A stretch of 64,000 bases of DNA from Cylindrotheca closterium (Eukaryota; Bacillariophyta; Bacillariophyceae; Bacillariales; Bacillariaceae), in assembly GCA_933822405.4 (NCBI GenBank), contig CAKOGP040000302.1, positions 1-64,000 of the forward strand. Reading direction: 5' to 3'. Positions 38,962 through 49,801 of the stretch are shown piece by piece (the first letter of the stretch is position 1; every line of letters starts with the position of its first letter). The notes below the pieces were generated by a model, which did not search any database, was not told the DNA's origin, and saw only the letters and a program-made list of their open reading frames with translations. A program made the position numbers and the translations under genes.

Positions 38962-41409
38962 ATGTCTCCAACTGCAGCCGAAGATGACAGTGATTTGGAA
39001 AGGGCTATTGCGTTGATGTCATCAAATGGGTGCTTTCATATGAAACACCTTCATTCGTTTCAGTCTGTGTCCTTCCACCTTCCCTTTCGCAGTTGTGTTG
39101 GTTGTTGCAAGCGTCTTCAGCTCTTTGGTAGTACTTCATTAGCCCAGGTGGTTCAGTGCAAATCCTGTGGAGGTTTTGCACATCGTTCTTGTGCTTTTTC
39201 TAAGTCACTGGCGTGGAAAGAAGCCTGTCAGGTGAATCAAAAGTTGCTTCAGGAGAATGGCGATAGCAGCACCTCTGAAGGCTGCAACAACCCATTAATC
39301 CTCCGACCCATGAACTACTCGCAGCTGGAAGAAACACCTTCCGCAGCAACTGATACAATGCGTGATGACTCTTCGACTTCATCAAATTCGAATTTGGATC
39401 ATGCTGATCGAAATAGCATATTTCGCACTCCGCCTACGGTCACTGCTCCAGATGCCATAAGAAGAGTTGTTTCAGAAGGTGAACCGAGTCGGAAGCGAAA
39501 GTATACAGGGAAAGCTAGCTTTCCGTTTCTTTCTGCATCGAAACTTTTTCTGGAGAATGGGGTTGATGAAACATCAGGCAATGGGTATCTGAACGTGCCA
39601 ACCAGAGTGCAGCGGAGTCAGACTTGGGATGGGCGGTGTCAATTGGATTCATTACTCGACAAGGAAAGTGGCTTTTGTCAGAGAGATGGTGGAGAACATT
39701 CCTTGTTCGATTCATCCTTCGAATGGACGGAAGATGGCCCTCCCATGCACTGGGCCAACCAGGACCTCCTCAAGAATCTTCCTTCTAAAAGTAGCCAACA
39801 GGGTCAAGATCCCTTGATCATGGATTCAGCAATACACTTTGCTAGTCATACTTTTTCAAATGTTTCGAGAGCGTTGCATGAGAACATTGCGGTTCACTTT
39901 GAGCCCATGATGCATCAACTTGTTCTTCAAAGCGATAGGATAAAAGGATTTCAGAGAAACAAGAGCAAAGATGATGAAGATGCCGAGAGCCAACAGAAAT
40001 TGGAGATATCACGGACGGTGTCTTGTGAGTCTGAATCACCTTCTGTGGCGGAAGTGGAGGGTCTATTGGCGGAAAAGTTGGATAAGGAGACGTCGAATAA
40101 GCGTCTTGGACTGGCGACAGTTGCAGGCGGTGTAGCAGGAGGCATTGCTGGACTAATGTTTGCTGGTCCAGTTGGCTGGGTGATTGGAGGAAAGGTTGGG
40201 CAAACAGCTGGAATACTTGGAGTGGTTCTGGAAGGATCTGTCAGTATCGGAGTATTCGCGTCAGGTGTTGCAGCTGGACGAAAAGCTGGGCAACAACTGC
40301 AAGACAAGATAGAGGAAAAGAGAATCTTGGCCTTGGGCGACGGAACAAAACAGCGGGTGCTTCTTGTTCGTCCAAATGTCGTTGTTCATCCTGAATGGGA
40401 AACGATCTATACAAATGCTCGAAAGTCACATCCAACTGATATCTCGTTTGACATTTTCCCAAATCAATTCAAGTCGGCAAAAAAGGAACGATACGACCGT
40501 GAAGTCGATATTGTTAAGACAGACGAAGAGGAACTTGCAACTGGTGACAAAGTTTTGTTACTTGTCAGCAGACAACTCAACAATAGGGATAGTCTACCTG
40601 GGCATATATACCAAAAGCTGTTGGACACAATCAGAGTGAGATCTGCATCACGGGGTCCCCTTCGTCTTTTATTCGAGGAACCAGTAAATTATCCCAGTTA
40701 TCGAAACGTGGATGAAGAGAGCGGAGAAGATGCTTCGGATGAACGCAAGAATGCGCATCAGTTACGAAGGGCTAGACGGCAGGATGCCCATGCAGTCATA
40801 AAATATGTGACAGCTACTTTACTTGAAGTTCGCCCAGGTTTTTCAGCTTCTCCGGCAATCACAGAGCTAACAGCTACCGCTGTCGAGAGTTTAGTGTTCG
40901 GGGAGGCATATGATTTGATCATGGAAGAGATCGAAGCAGACTATGCTGACCAAGACAACATGCTTCTTGCCAAAATTGCAGAATTTGAGCGGCAGCAATG
41001 GTCGTTGGACTCCACCCCGAATCGCTACAAATCCAACGTTTCAGAATTAGCTCTGGGGGCGATGCACAGTCTTCCGCATTCGCACTCGGTATCCGATAAA
41101 CTCCAATGTTGCACAACTTTCCTGGAACGAATATCTGATTTCTTTTCAGTATCCAGCACGGATAGTGGCAACTCCACCAAATCGATTGGAGCTGATTCTT
41201 TGCTGAAATTAGTGTGTCAACATCTCATCATGGCAAAGGTTCCCGCAATTAATGCGCAGATCGCATTCTTGGAGGAATTCGCAAGAGACGAGCAGCTGCT
41301 TCGAGGAAAAGAAGGCTATTCGTTAGTTACGCTCCAAGCATCGTTGCATTTCCTGAACTCGAGCAATGACTTTGTCGAAGACATTTTTGAACAAGACGAT
41401 GATTTCTAA
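38962..41409 (+). CDS. C1-type zinc finger and VPS9-domain protein, probable Rab5-family GEF
   Basis: 815 residues, no intron. The N-terminus has a C1-like (diacylglycerol/phorbol-type) finger, about residues 30-80: a His-containing lead, CVGCC, CKSC and HRSC. A Ser-rich linker follows, then a glycine-zipper hydrophobic stretch about 377-435 (VAGGVAGGIAGLMFAGPVGW, GGKVGQTAGILG). The C-terminus fits a VPS9 domain: VFGEAYDLIMEEI, LQCCTTFLERISDFF, then GADSLLKLVCQHLIMAKVPA, IAFLEEFARDEQL and GKEGYSLVTLQASLHFL. VPS9 domains exchange GDP on Rab5/Rab21-type GTPases. Endosomal action at a lipid-rich membrane is inferred from the combination. Confidence 0.7.
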   Translation: MSPTAAEDDSDLERAIALMSSNGCFHMKHLHSFQSVSFHLPFRSCVGCCKRLQLFGSTSLAQVVQCKSCGGFAHRSCAFSKSLAWKEACQVNQKLLQENGDSSTSEGCNNPLILRPMNYSQLEETPSAATDTMRDDSSTSSNSNLDHADRNSIFRTPPTVTAPDAIRRVVSEGEPSRKRKYTGKASFPFLSASKLFLENGVDETSGNGYLNVPTRVQRSQTWDGRCQLDSLLDKESGFCQRDGGEHSLFDSSFEWTEDGPPMHWANQDLLKNLPSKSSQQGQDPLIMDSAIHFASHTFSNVSRALHENIAVHFEPMMHQLVLQSDRIKGFQRNKSKDDEDAESQQKLEISRTVSCESESPSVAEVEGLLAEKLDKETSNKRLGLATVAGGVAGGIAGLMFAGPVGWVIGGKVGQTAGILGVVLEGSVSIGVFASGVAAGRKAGQQLQDKIEEKRILALGDGTKQRVLLVRPNVVVHPEWETIYTNARKSHPTDISFDIFPNQFKSAKKERYDREVDIVKTDEEELATGDKVLLLVSRQLNNRDSLPGHIYQKLLDTIRVRSASRGPLRLLFEEPVNYPSYRNVDEESGEDASDERKNAHQLRRARRQDAHAVIKYVTATLLEVRPGFSASPAITELTATAVESLVFGEAYDLIMEEIEADYADQDNMLLAKIAEFERQQWSLDSTPNRYKSNVSELALGAMHSLPHSHSVSDKLQCCTTFLERISDFFSVSSTDSGNSTKSIGADSLLKLVCQHLIMAKVPAINAQIAFLEEFARDEQLLRGKEGYSLVTLQASLHFLNSSNDFVEDIFEQDDDF

Positions 41410-42318
41410 ACCAATGTTGCTGGGAGGCTTGTGCTTTGTTGTTTACAGATTCAATAGACAAGAAGGTCTAAAGGGTTGACCACTCAGGATATTGAATATT
41501 CCGCCAATCTAGTGAATCGGCTTCTTTTTTATTCCAAATCTGGTTCGGGATGCCGTCACATTGCTGATTCCGTCTAAAATTTGAATATCGATTCGAAACG
41601 AACTTGAGTGGTACTCTGGTTTGACCTAGATAGATTGCCGTCGACAAGGTTTTTTCAAGCAATTTTTTTTTGGCTGCAACACGTAAGGATACACGCCGTA
41701 TGCTGTATCTTTCAAGCTACCAGACATGAAGGTGAGGCCAGAGTTTCAAGTTGGATAGTTTTTTTAGTCATTGGTCTGTCCGTAGATGCGGAAGGGGGCA
41801 TTGAAATTGACAGTTGCCACAAACATAGTGTACCTGCTGTACTGTAGAGCAAACCGATCCACGTTGAGTTCCACACAATCAGCTTTCACTGAATACCAGA
41901 ACACAACAACCAATGAGCAGGTGAGACGACAATGAAGCCGAATAGTAAAGCATTTTTTGTCACGTAGCAAACCAGCAGATCCCAGTTATTGGCCCAAATC
42001 TATCGTAACCATATTCAATACTCCACGCAACAAATCAGAAGATATCTCTCCAATACCATGCGACAATTCTGTTTCTCCAGCGTATCCTTGGCCTTGACTG
42101 CCTATGTGGTGACTCGACCAACTCACGCTGTAATTGGAACCAAATCCTGGCCTGACGATGTCGATGGAAACAGTTTTGTCTACAGGAATTATACAACAAC
42201 CATGTCTCTCCAGTGTCTTCTGAACTTGACTGTCTATTTGAATACTCAACAAGCTAACGCTGTAACCAATACACCACGCACTAATCACCCACTCTTTCTT
42301 TTACCACTTTTGTTGAAG
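41410..42318. other. Gene-poor interval before the PPR-SMR gene
   Basis: About 900 nt. It probably contains the first exon(s) and promoter of the PPR-SMR gene. Two related stretches of about 70 nt occur at 42071-42141 and 42204-42275. Open frames here have no recognisable protein. Confidence 0.35.
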
Positions 42319-45300
42319 GAACGAGGAACGTCGTCCCGCGAGAAGGAATGTTCCTGATCATGGCGAGAACTTTGTCCCTGGAGCCGAATCGGCTCCCACC
42401 AACACTGCTCCTCAAATCTTGGATCACTTCAAGCGAGGTTATCGTGAACGGGCTCACTTGCGGGATCGCGATACTTCTTCGTTGCACGAAGACTTTCGAC
42501 GTTCGGGCCGCGGGTCGCAAGGAAACTCTGATCGCTTTCAACCACGGCATTCTGGAGGTCGTCACGGTGGACGTGGTGGTCACCACAATTCGCGTGGAGG
42601 TGGGTTCTATGAACGGAAGTCATCTGGTAGGGACCGTGGCGATGACCGACGGGGTCAGATAATCATGGGTTTGGATGTACAAGCTCTCGTTGATCGTCTC
42701 TGCCGAAACAGCAACGAGATCTTTAAGGAACTTGATGCTGCCCGAGAGGAGAACATGGCAGTATTTCAATCTGGAAAAGCCATCACAGGAATTATTTCCA
42801 ACTTTGCACGTCGTCGCAATCTTAGGTTGGCACTGACCGTCTGGGACTGGATCGACTCTGTGGGAATCCAGAGGAATACTTTTCATTACAACTCTTTGAT
42901 TTCGGTTTGTGAAAAAGTTAGAGACTACCGCAAAGCCTTGCAGCTTCTCAACGAGATGAAAGCGAAGAATGTCGCAAAGAACGAAGTAACGTAAGACGAC
43001 CGTCGTTGGCGATTGGAATGTTGTTGCCCTTCACCCTAATAAATTCTCAACACCATCTTCTTTGATCGACGCAGATTCTCCTCTGCCATTTCAGCATGCG
43101 AAAAGTGTGGACAATGGAGAACTGCTCTTGATTTGTTGGAGCAAATGGTGAGATTGTGTTTCTTCAATGCATCGCTCAATTCTTTGCTTCCTCATCTGAC
43201 ATGACTTACGTCTAATGCTGTAATAGAAAAAGGAAGGGCAAGGAAAAACTGCCATTGCTTACAACGCGGCAATCAGGTATGTATGACGTGCTTGCTGTAT
43301 GAGAATGTCAGAGAATGCCAAAGCAAAAGTGCTCATCTAGTTTGCATTGATCAGTGCATGTGAGAAGGGATTGGTGCCACACAAAGCTCTCGAGATCTTT
43401 GAGCAAATGAAACGGGAGGGTGTGAAACCTACTGTCGTTACTTATTCTGCATTGATCAGCGCCGCAGAGAAAGGCCAGCAATGGAAACTGGCCTTGGAAG
43501 TCCTGGAAGAAATGAAAGCTGCTGGTCATGGTGCCAATGTTATCGCGTACTCCGCCGCTATTTCTGCTCTTTCCAAAGGACAGATGTGGCACAAGGCGCT
43601 TGAACTGTTTCGAGAAATCGAAGCGTCTGGAGGGAAGCCAAGCATCGTGACTTACAATGTGAGTTCACTTCTACATGTCTTCTGCAGTTTTCAGGTTTCT
43701 TTTTTCCTTTCTTTCTAACACTTGCCCCTGACTACATGACAATTACTTCAACCTACTACCAACAATAAACTCTAGGCCACAATCACAGCCCTGGAAAGTA
43801 AGTTTACTGTTTGCGATGCATTTTGGAGCGGGTAATTTATCACTCTAACAATTGTTTTAGAGGGACTGCAATGGGAGCGTGCCTTGGACTTGTTCGATGA
43901 AATGAAACTTAAAAATATGCCAATCACTGTTGTGAGCTACGGAAGCGCGATTAGTGCGTGCGAGAAGGGTAAGTTCGACGTTTCCACGATTGATGCATAA
44001 AAAGTGGCCAATTTCTCACTGGCTTCTCCACTCGTAGGCCTTCAATATAGACAGTGTCTCGAATATCTAGACGAGATGACACAAATGGGAATAAAGAAGA
44101 ATGTGATCATCTTTGGTGCGGCGATGTCCTGCATGGAGAAGAGCTGTCGTGCAGACATCGCCTTCCAACTCATGGAACGAATGAAACACGAAGATGTTAC
44201 ACCAAATGTCCACATTTACAACAGTGCAATTAGTGCATGCGCTCGTTGCAATCTGTGGGAAAAGGGATACGAACTCTTCCAGGAAATGGACAAGGTTGGT
44301 GTCAAGAGAGATGTCGTTACATACAATGCTGTTCTCGATGCTGTATCCTCGCAAATTGCGCTTGGTCGTGGACTTTTCAAAGAAGGTAAGGCACCGGCTC
44401 CCGATGTTTAGTCGTGGTTCCCATTTCTAATATTTCATGTTCAGGAGTGGAAAAGGGGTTCTACGCTCGCGTCTCTCGCTTGGGTAAAGAATGGTTGGAG
44501 CTTGACCTTCACTTTTTGTCTTTAGGTGGTGGAGAGATTGCTCTTGGATGGTGGTTTGAAGACTGTCTTGTTCCATACCTCATCAACACGTCGCGCCTGG
44601 AAGCTGTGCAGAGTATTTCCATTGTCACCGGATATGGAAAAACGCGTTCACGAGGAGCTCGTGTGAACGACGACGGAATGCGACTTCGTGTGAAAGCCAT
44701 GCTGCAGTTCATGAACATCGAAGAGACTCCTCAGCCGAACAAAGGGAGGATCCATATCAACAAAGCAGCTCTTGTTTCCGAGGTCAGAAAAAACGACGGG
44801 AAGATTAACTTTGACTTGGAGGGATACATTCGATGGAAAGAAAAAGAGACCACCGCCAACAAGTTTCCAGACGTTCCTCAGCAAGTACGTGCTAGATTCA
44901 GGCCGGCACAGCCCAACGAAGGGCCTCCTGGAACCTTTGTGCGTGAAGTAAGTGCCGAGGTTAACGTGGGTCTTGATCATCTCGAGTTCAATCGAGCGGA
45001 CTTGAAGAGAGAAAATGAATCTTTCGCTCCTGAGCGCCGAGACAGTCGAAGAGGTCCAGGATTTGATGACAGAAATGGAAATGGTCACCATCGATCCAAT
45101 GATGGGTGGTCTCAAGGTCGAGGTGGCAGCTACAGTGATCGTCAGGATGATGGTCGTTTAGGACATGGTAAAGACAATAGGGACAGTGGTGGCCACGCTG
45201 ATCATCGCGTGGGAGGTGTGGATCAACCACCTCGTCGTTCTGGGTACGGTGAGCCACCAAAGAGAAGTTACGGAGAAAGGAATTCTTACGATGAACCAGC

Positions 45301-45910
45301 CCAACGTAGAAGCCATGACGAGCAAGGTAAACGGGGTGGGGGGTTTGAACAGCACTCGAACTACGAGCGTGATTGGGATAACAGGAATGCCCAGGACCGC
45401 CGTGGTAGTAGAGATTACGATGGTAGAGGAGATCGGTTTCGTGAAGAGGGTGGTAGAAGGATCAGTGATTCCAGATCAAATGGAAATCGAGACTCCAGCA
45501 GCCATTTTGGTGATAATAGAAGGGGTGATGATGGGGACAACCGCTACGGCGCCGGGCATAATGATAATAACTCCTCTCATCAGCGTCACGGTGGTGTAAG
45601 AGAAAGGGATAGACGTACCAGGGACTCTGGTTTTGGAGATTCTGGCCGACATGGTGGTGGAAGCAGATACTCCAATGAATTGCGTGACAATCATTTCGGC
45701 GGAAACCGTGGAGAAGCGTCGACCACCGGTGGACACCGACACAAAGGCAATGACGATCATGACGTGCGCCAAACGAGTAGCAGAGACTTTGATTCGGACA
45801 GGTACCGCGGCGAGGACCAATCGGATAGGAAGAAGCGACCATTTGAGCATCCGCCGAACAGGGGTTACGATATTGAGCCTGCTTTTTCGAAGCGCCGAAC
45901 TTCATCCTGA
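42319..45910 (+). CDS. PPR-SMR protein with RG/RD-rich N- and C-terminal regions (5' end uncertain)
   Basis: Exons by frame and splice sites: 42319-42990, 43075-43147, 43227-43276, 43355-43658, 43776-43797 (22-nt microexon), 43861-43968, 44038-44385 and 44445-45910, at least 1,013 residues. About nine PPR repeats of the form TYNAAISACEKG...ALELFEEM lie in exons 1-7, then an SMR domain (WLELDLHFLSLGGGEIAL, SIVTGYGKTRSRG...MRLRVKAML). PPRs bind organelle RNA; SMR domains can nick nucleic acid. The first exon encodes an RG/RD-rich stretch (GGRHGGRGGHHNSRGGG) and the last exon about 330 residues rich in Asp, Arg, Gly and Ser. No ATG is in frame before 42665, so either translation starts there or an upstream exon exists (acceptor near 42318). 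The only gene here with more than three introns. Confidence 0.82.
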
Positions 45911-46227
45911 GTTTTTTATGCAGACAGTCGAAATCAACAAATAATAAAACTATTTTATATTTACTATATAATATATTGCTGTATGTATTCTCTCGCACAA
46001 GTTGGATAAAAGCTGATCAGACGTTCAACTTGTTGTACGGTACCTGGTACCAGTACAGCACGACCATCGTTCAGTGAAGTGTAATCAATCCAATGAATCG
46101 ATACACCCGTATCCTTGCGTAACTACGATACGCCACACAACATCTCTTCGACGACGATTTCAGATTGATTCATTTTTATTCGTTCTCAATCCTCTTCATC
46201 TGTTCGAGAGAAACTCACTTGACAGCA
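45911..46227. promoter_or_regulatory. Intergenic region with GGTACCTGGTACC
   Basis: An AT-rich 3' flank of the PPR-SMR gene (ATTTTATATTTACTATATA) is followed by GGTACCTGGTACC (46039-46051), a pair of GGTACC palindromes seen also upstream of GET4. It probably belongs to the promoter of the gene starting at 46228. Confidence 0.35.
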
Positions 46228-47298
46228 ATGCCAAGAAAAAGGACGTCGATTCAACCTGTACCATCTTCTATCAATACCCCAGCGCCGTTGGCGCGGGATG
46301 TATCGGATCTCAGTGGATCTTACATATTCGGATCGAAATCATTGGAACCTTACAAAGCGAATTGGCGACGGGGTCACGAGCTTGATACCTCATCGGTATC
46401 TGCGGATTCAACACTACTGACACTTCGAATGAAAAGGAGGCGAGTAACATCAACAAAAACCCCTGTGCTGCTAGTGCTAATGGATTCCAGGCGCAATCTT
46501 TATGAAATAATTCGTCTGTTCATCGATGCAGAAATCGACTCGGCGAAAAGTGTTGTGGATCTAGTTCAGGAATCGATTCCGGACAGGTGGAAACCATCCT
46601 GTGACGGCATTTTCCAAAAGAGAGGAGTTACATTCACGCAACTAATTAATATTCTCAAGCTAAGAAAGTATGACATTCAACCAAATGAAATCTTTATTGG
46701 CAAGCCGGTATACATGACGTCAAGACAAACGTAAGTTGCATTACATACAGTAGGCAGTATAAGCACCTTCTTCCCATCATGCTCACCAATCTACTGTATT
46801 TTTGCGTTCAGAATGTCAGCAGCAAACGGGATACTGGAGCATTTGGAAAATCGAGGATTTCTAAAGGTGGATGGAGACGAAAAGAGTGCACTGGGGATGC
46901 AAACGGCTCCATTCATCTTTGAAAGCCAGACTTCCAACAACGGGGCTACAAGTCACACTATCGAAAAGAAACAAACGTGCTTTTATCAACGACCATTATT
47001 AGCGAAAAAGTCTATGGAATCACAAAGTAGCGACAAACCATTTCGACTTGACAAAATTGCAGAGGTACTCAAATTCGAATGCCATGATGCTGCATCACAA
47101 GAGGAGACTGTACTTCGAGGCAATGAAAGTGCGATATCTACGATCCTATCCATACTAGACTGCTGCTACATCACACCCAAAGTGTCAAGTCCAGTGGATT
47201 ACACTTACTGCAGCAATGGAAAAGACGGATTTTTCGCACAATCATATGGTCCGATTGGGGAGAAAGACAGAAGGTTCGCTAACACACATCGATACTGA
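46228..47298 (+). CDS. Hypothetical protein, two exons, unknown family
   Basis: Exons 46228-46730 and 46812-47298 (81-nt intron, phase 2; ACG/TAAGT read as AC|GTAAGT) give 329 residues from MPRKRTSIQPVPSS. After a disordered basic N-terminus there is a compact region, about 90-190 (PVLLVLMDSRRNLYEIIRLF, AKSVVDLVQESIP, GVTFTQLINILKLRKYD, then IFIGKPVYMTSRQT), whose strand-helix pattern could be a beta-grasp/ubiquitin-like or similar small fold. The C-terminal half is polar with no motif. The splice joins good coding sequence on both sides, so the gene is likely real. The function is unknown. Confidence 0.6.
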
Positions 47299-47511
47299 TA
47301 TTGACCTTTCGTAATGGCTCGATACGATGAACTAGTCAAGAAAGTGGGCATTTCTTGAACAGAGTGAGTCAGTCATCCCTTGGAACGTCACGAGGCTGTG
47401 CACCATTATGTTTGGGAATTAGGGCGAAGCAAGTATTCTACAGGTGCATATTCAATATCAAAACATCCCAGCACTTCGCATGGATTGTGTGACACGTTGA
47501 CTAGATCAAGA

Positions 47512-49410
47512 TTAACCTCTGCCAACAAAGGGCATATTGGTGGCCATAACTGTCATTTGCAAAACATTCGCTTGCAAGGGCATGTTGGCCATGGTCCAGA
47601 ATGCTTCTGTAGCATCCTTCATTGACATGCTAGGCTCGACCAGTTTGGTTCCGTTGGGTTGCAAGGCACCTTCTTTGGTGTTGGTTGCCATGCTCAATTC
47701 GCTAACCACGTTGCCAAAATCGATTTGTCCACACGCCACTTTCAGCTTTCGGCCATCTAGAGCAATACACTTTGTCAATCCCAAGACAGCATGTTTGGCA
47801 CTTGTATAACAGGCGGAATTTGGCCGCGGGACGTGAGCTGATATGCTTCCATTGTTGATGATGCGTCCTCCCCGACCAGTCTTGGCCATGAGTTTCATCG
47901 CCTCCTTGGCACACAAGAACGGCCCATGTAAATTAACTTTAATGACCTTTTCAAAGTCGGCGTATTCGACATTCTCTACACTCGCAGCAGGTGAATTGAT
48001 GCCGGCATTGTTGAACAATAGTAGATGACCAACCTCTAAGCCGAATTGTTCTTCAGTCTTTCGGAATAGTTCCTTAACATCATTTTCAACCGAAACGTCG
48101 GTGGCGACGCAAAGACATTTGTCATCAGCCAAACCCAAGATCTTTTGTGTCTCTTTCAACGTTGCCATTCTTCTTCCCGCGAGAACCAGAGACCAGCCAT
48201 CTTCTGCTAATCGAACCGCTACCCCACGTCCAATACCACTGCCTCCGCCTGTAATGACTGCTACCTTTTCGTCTACCATTGCCTTTGGCGATCCACTGGT
48301 TGGAGGCACGATTTCAATGCCGTCCACGAGTGCCGTCGAAAAGTCTTTTATGTACTCGCGTACCAGAGTTTCAGCATTGGGTGCAGGTGTAACACCCAGT
48401 TGCAACGCCCGACTGGCATCAATTTTCGTAGGAAAGCCGCCAACAACGTTGGACAAAAAATCATCCACCTCATATGTGATTGCTCCGAGCTTCCCTTTGC
48501 TAGCTGGTGTGACAACCTTGTACAAAGCTTCTTGGAGTTCTCCCAACGACACGGCAACTGCTGGTAGGAAGACCGTTCTGTCAAAGCCAAGCACTTCTTC
48601 GATCTCGGCTCTACTAGCATCATGAACCGTCATCATGGCGTTAATGGCGGCTCGGGTTCCAGTCACCGCATGTGGCACATTGTCAGCAATGGGAAGGACA
48701 ACATCAATACCAGACAGAGGTTCTCGAATGACGGACGAAAAGCAAGAAGTGGTAGCTGCATTGGGAGCCCCGGCACGGACCACAATGGAAGGAAGACGAA
48801 CAGCACGGCCATCAACAAAGCCTCGTCTGGAAAAGTCCGTCATAAGCAACTCGCAACAGGCTTTGGTCATGCCATAGGTAGTGTGAGGTGTAGCTCGGGA
48901 GGCGTCCGAGATCCAATCCTCCTTTTGAACGTAATCCGTTGGTGCTCCCGATCCAATGGTGGCTCCAGCAGAAGTGAAAATGAACTTTGCGGCGAAACCG
49001 AATTTTTCGAAAATGTGTTTTCTTGCTCCCTCCAGCATGTTGAGAGTGCCATAGAGATTGACTCTCATGGCCAAGTCAAAGTCCTTCTCTCCCGTTCCCG
49101 ACATGACGGCACCCATGTGAAAGATGGAAACGTGTTTGGTGGAATCGGTCACATAAGAGAACAGTTGCTCACTACAAAATTTCTCGTCCGATACATCGCC
49201 CTGTAATTTTTCCACAAGGCTGCCAGCTGCTTCAATGGTAGGTTGCAAGGAGGGGGGGAACGCAATGTCGGCCAAAACGAGCTTGGTAATGGAAGCCTCT
49301 TCCGTAGTCCCCTCCGATGTTTCAATTCCAATAGTGGATCTCTTGAGCAAAGCAGTGGCAAGGCATTGGCCTAGGAAACCGCCTCCTCCAGTAATAATTA
49401 CAAGTGTCAT
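47512..49410 (-). CDS. Fusion of DenD-like extended SDR and a classical short-chain dehydrogenase
   Basis: 632 residues from the ATG at 49410 (MTLVIITGGGGFLGQCLA); no intron. Domain 1 (about 1-370) is an NAD-binding extended SDR most like D-erythronate dehydrogenase DenD: GxxGxxG at TGGGGFLG, HMGAVMSGTGEKDFDLAMRV, FTSAGATIG and the active-site YGMTK. Domain 2 (about 378-632) is a complete classical SDR: ITGGGSGIGRG, NNAG, NGSISAH and YTSAK. Each half keeps its own cofactor and catalytic motifs, so the protein could do two successive oxidations or reductions of a polyol or sugar acid. In bacteria DenD oxidises D-erythronate at C2. The substrates here are not known. Confidence 0.8.
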   Translation of the reverse strand: MTLVIITGGGGFLGQCLATALLKRSTIGIETSEGTTEEASITKLVLADIAFPPSLQPTIEAAGSLVEKLQGDVSDEKFCSEQLFSYVTDSTKHVSIFHMGAVMSGTGEKDFDLAMRVNLYGTLNMLEGARKHIFEKFGFAAKFIFTSAGATIGSGAPTDYVQKEDWISDASRATPHTTYGMTKACCELLMTDFSRRGFVDGRAVRLPSIVVRAGAPNAATTSCFSSVIREPLSGIDVVLPIADNVPHAVTGTRAAINAMMTVHDASRAEIEEVLGFDRTVFLPAVAVSLGELQEALYKVVTPASKGKLGAITYEVDDFLSNVVGGFPTKIDASRALQLGVTPAPNAETLVREYIKDFSTALVDGIEIVPPTSGSPKAMVDEKVAVITGGGSGIGRGVAVRLAEDGWSLVLAGRRMATLKETQKILGLADDKCLCVATDVSVENDVKELFRKTEEQFGLEVGHLLLFNNAGINSPAASVENVEYADFEKVIKVNLHGPFLCAKEAMKLMAKTGRGGRIINNGSISAHVPRPNSACYTSAKHAVLGLTKCIALDGRKLKVACGQIDFGNVVSELSMATNTKEGALQPNGTKLVEPSMSMKDATEAFWTMANMPLQANVLQMTVMATNMPFVGRG

Positions 49411-49801
49411 GGTAATGAAGAATCTTTGAATTGTCAAAACAAATAGAAAAGTACGTGTTGGTGTCTTCTTGGGTCCTTCGTATCAGTTTTTCATCCTATG
49501 ACGTGTACCGGTATTTATTTTCTAATATTTTCAATTTAGAATCAATCGTTTGAGTCGACTCACTTTGACCGCGCCAATTATTGTTCTGTTTTTCAAATTG
49601 AAATAATTCTTCGCATCAAAAGAACACTTTGAACACTTTGAACAACACAAACTTTTGAACTTCTCGAGACAGATTGTCAGTGACTCCATCGCGTACGACA
49701 ATCAAATCCCTGCATTTGATTACTGCTCTGAGATTTGATATTGCTACTGCATCTACAACCAATAAATAATCCCGTCATTGTCCTCAATACTACCCACCAT
49801 C
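49411..49801. promoter_or_regulatory. Divergent promoter with TGACGT, TACCGGTA and an AACACTTTG repeat
   Basis: Between the dehydrogenase fusion (minus) and the coiled-coil gene (plus). It holds TGACGTG at about 49498, the palindrome TACCGGTA (49506-49513) and a tandem AACACTTTG near 49622-49640. The functional meaning is inference. Confidence 0.35.

Noticed and set aside
41989..42357. Plus-strand frame with a hydrophobic start (MRQFCFSSVSLALTAY)
   Set aside because: Could be an upstream exon of the PPR-SMR gene, but no donor gives a convincing in-frame join, and the frame covers the duplicated 70-nt stretch. Not called.
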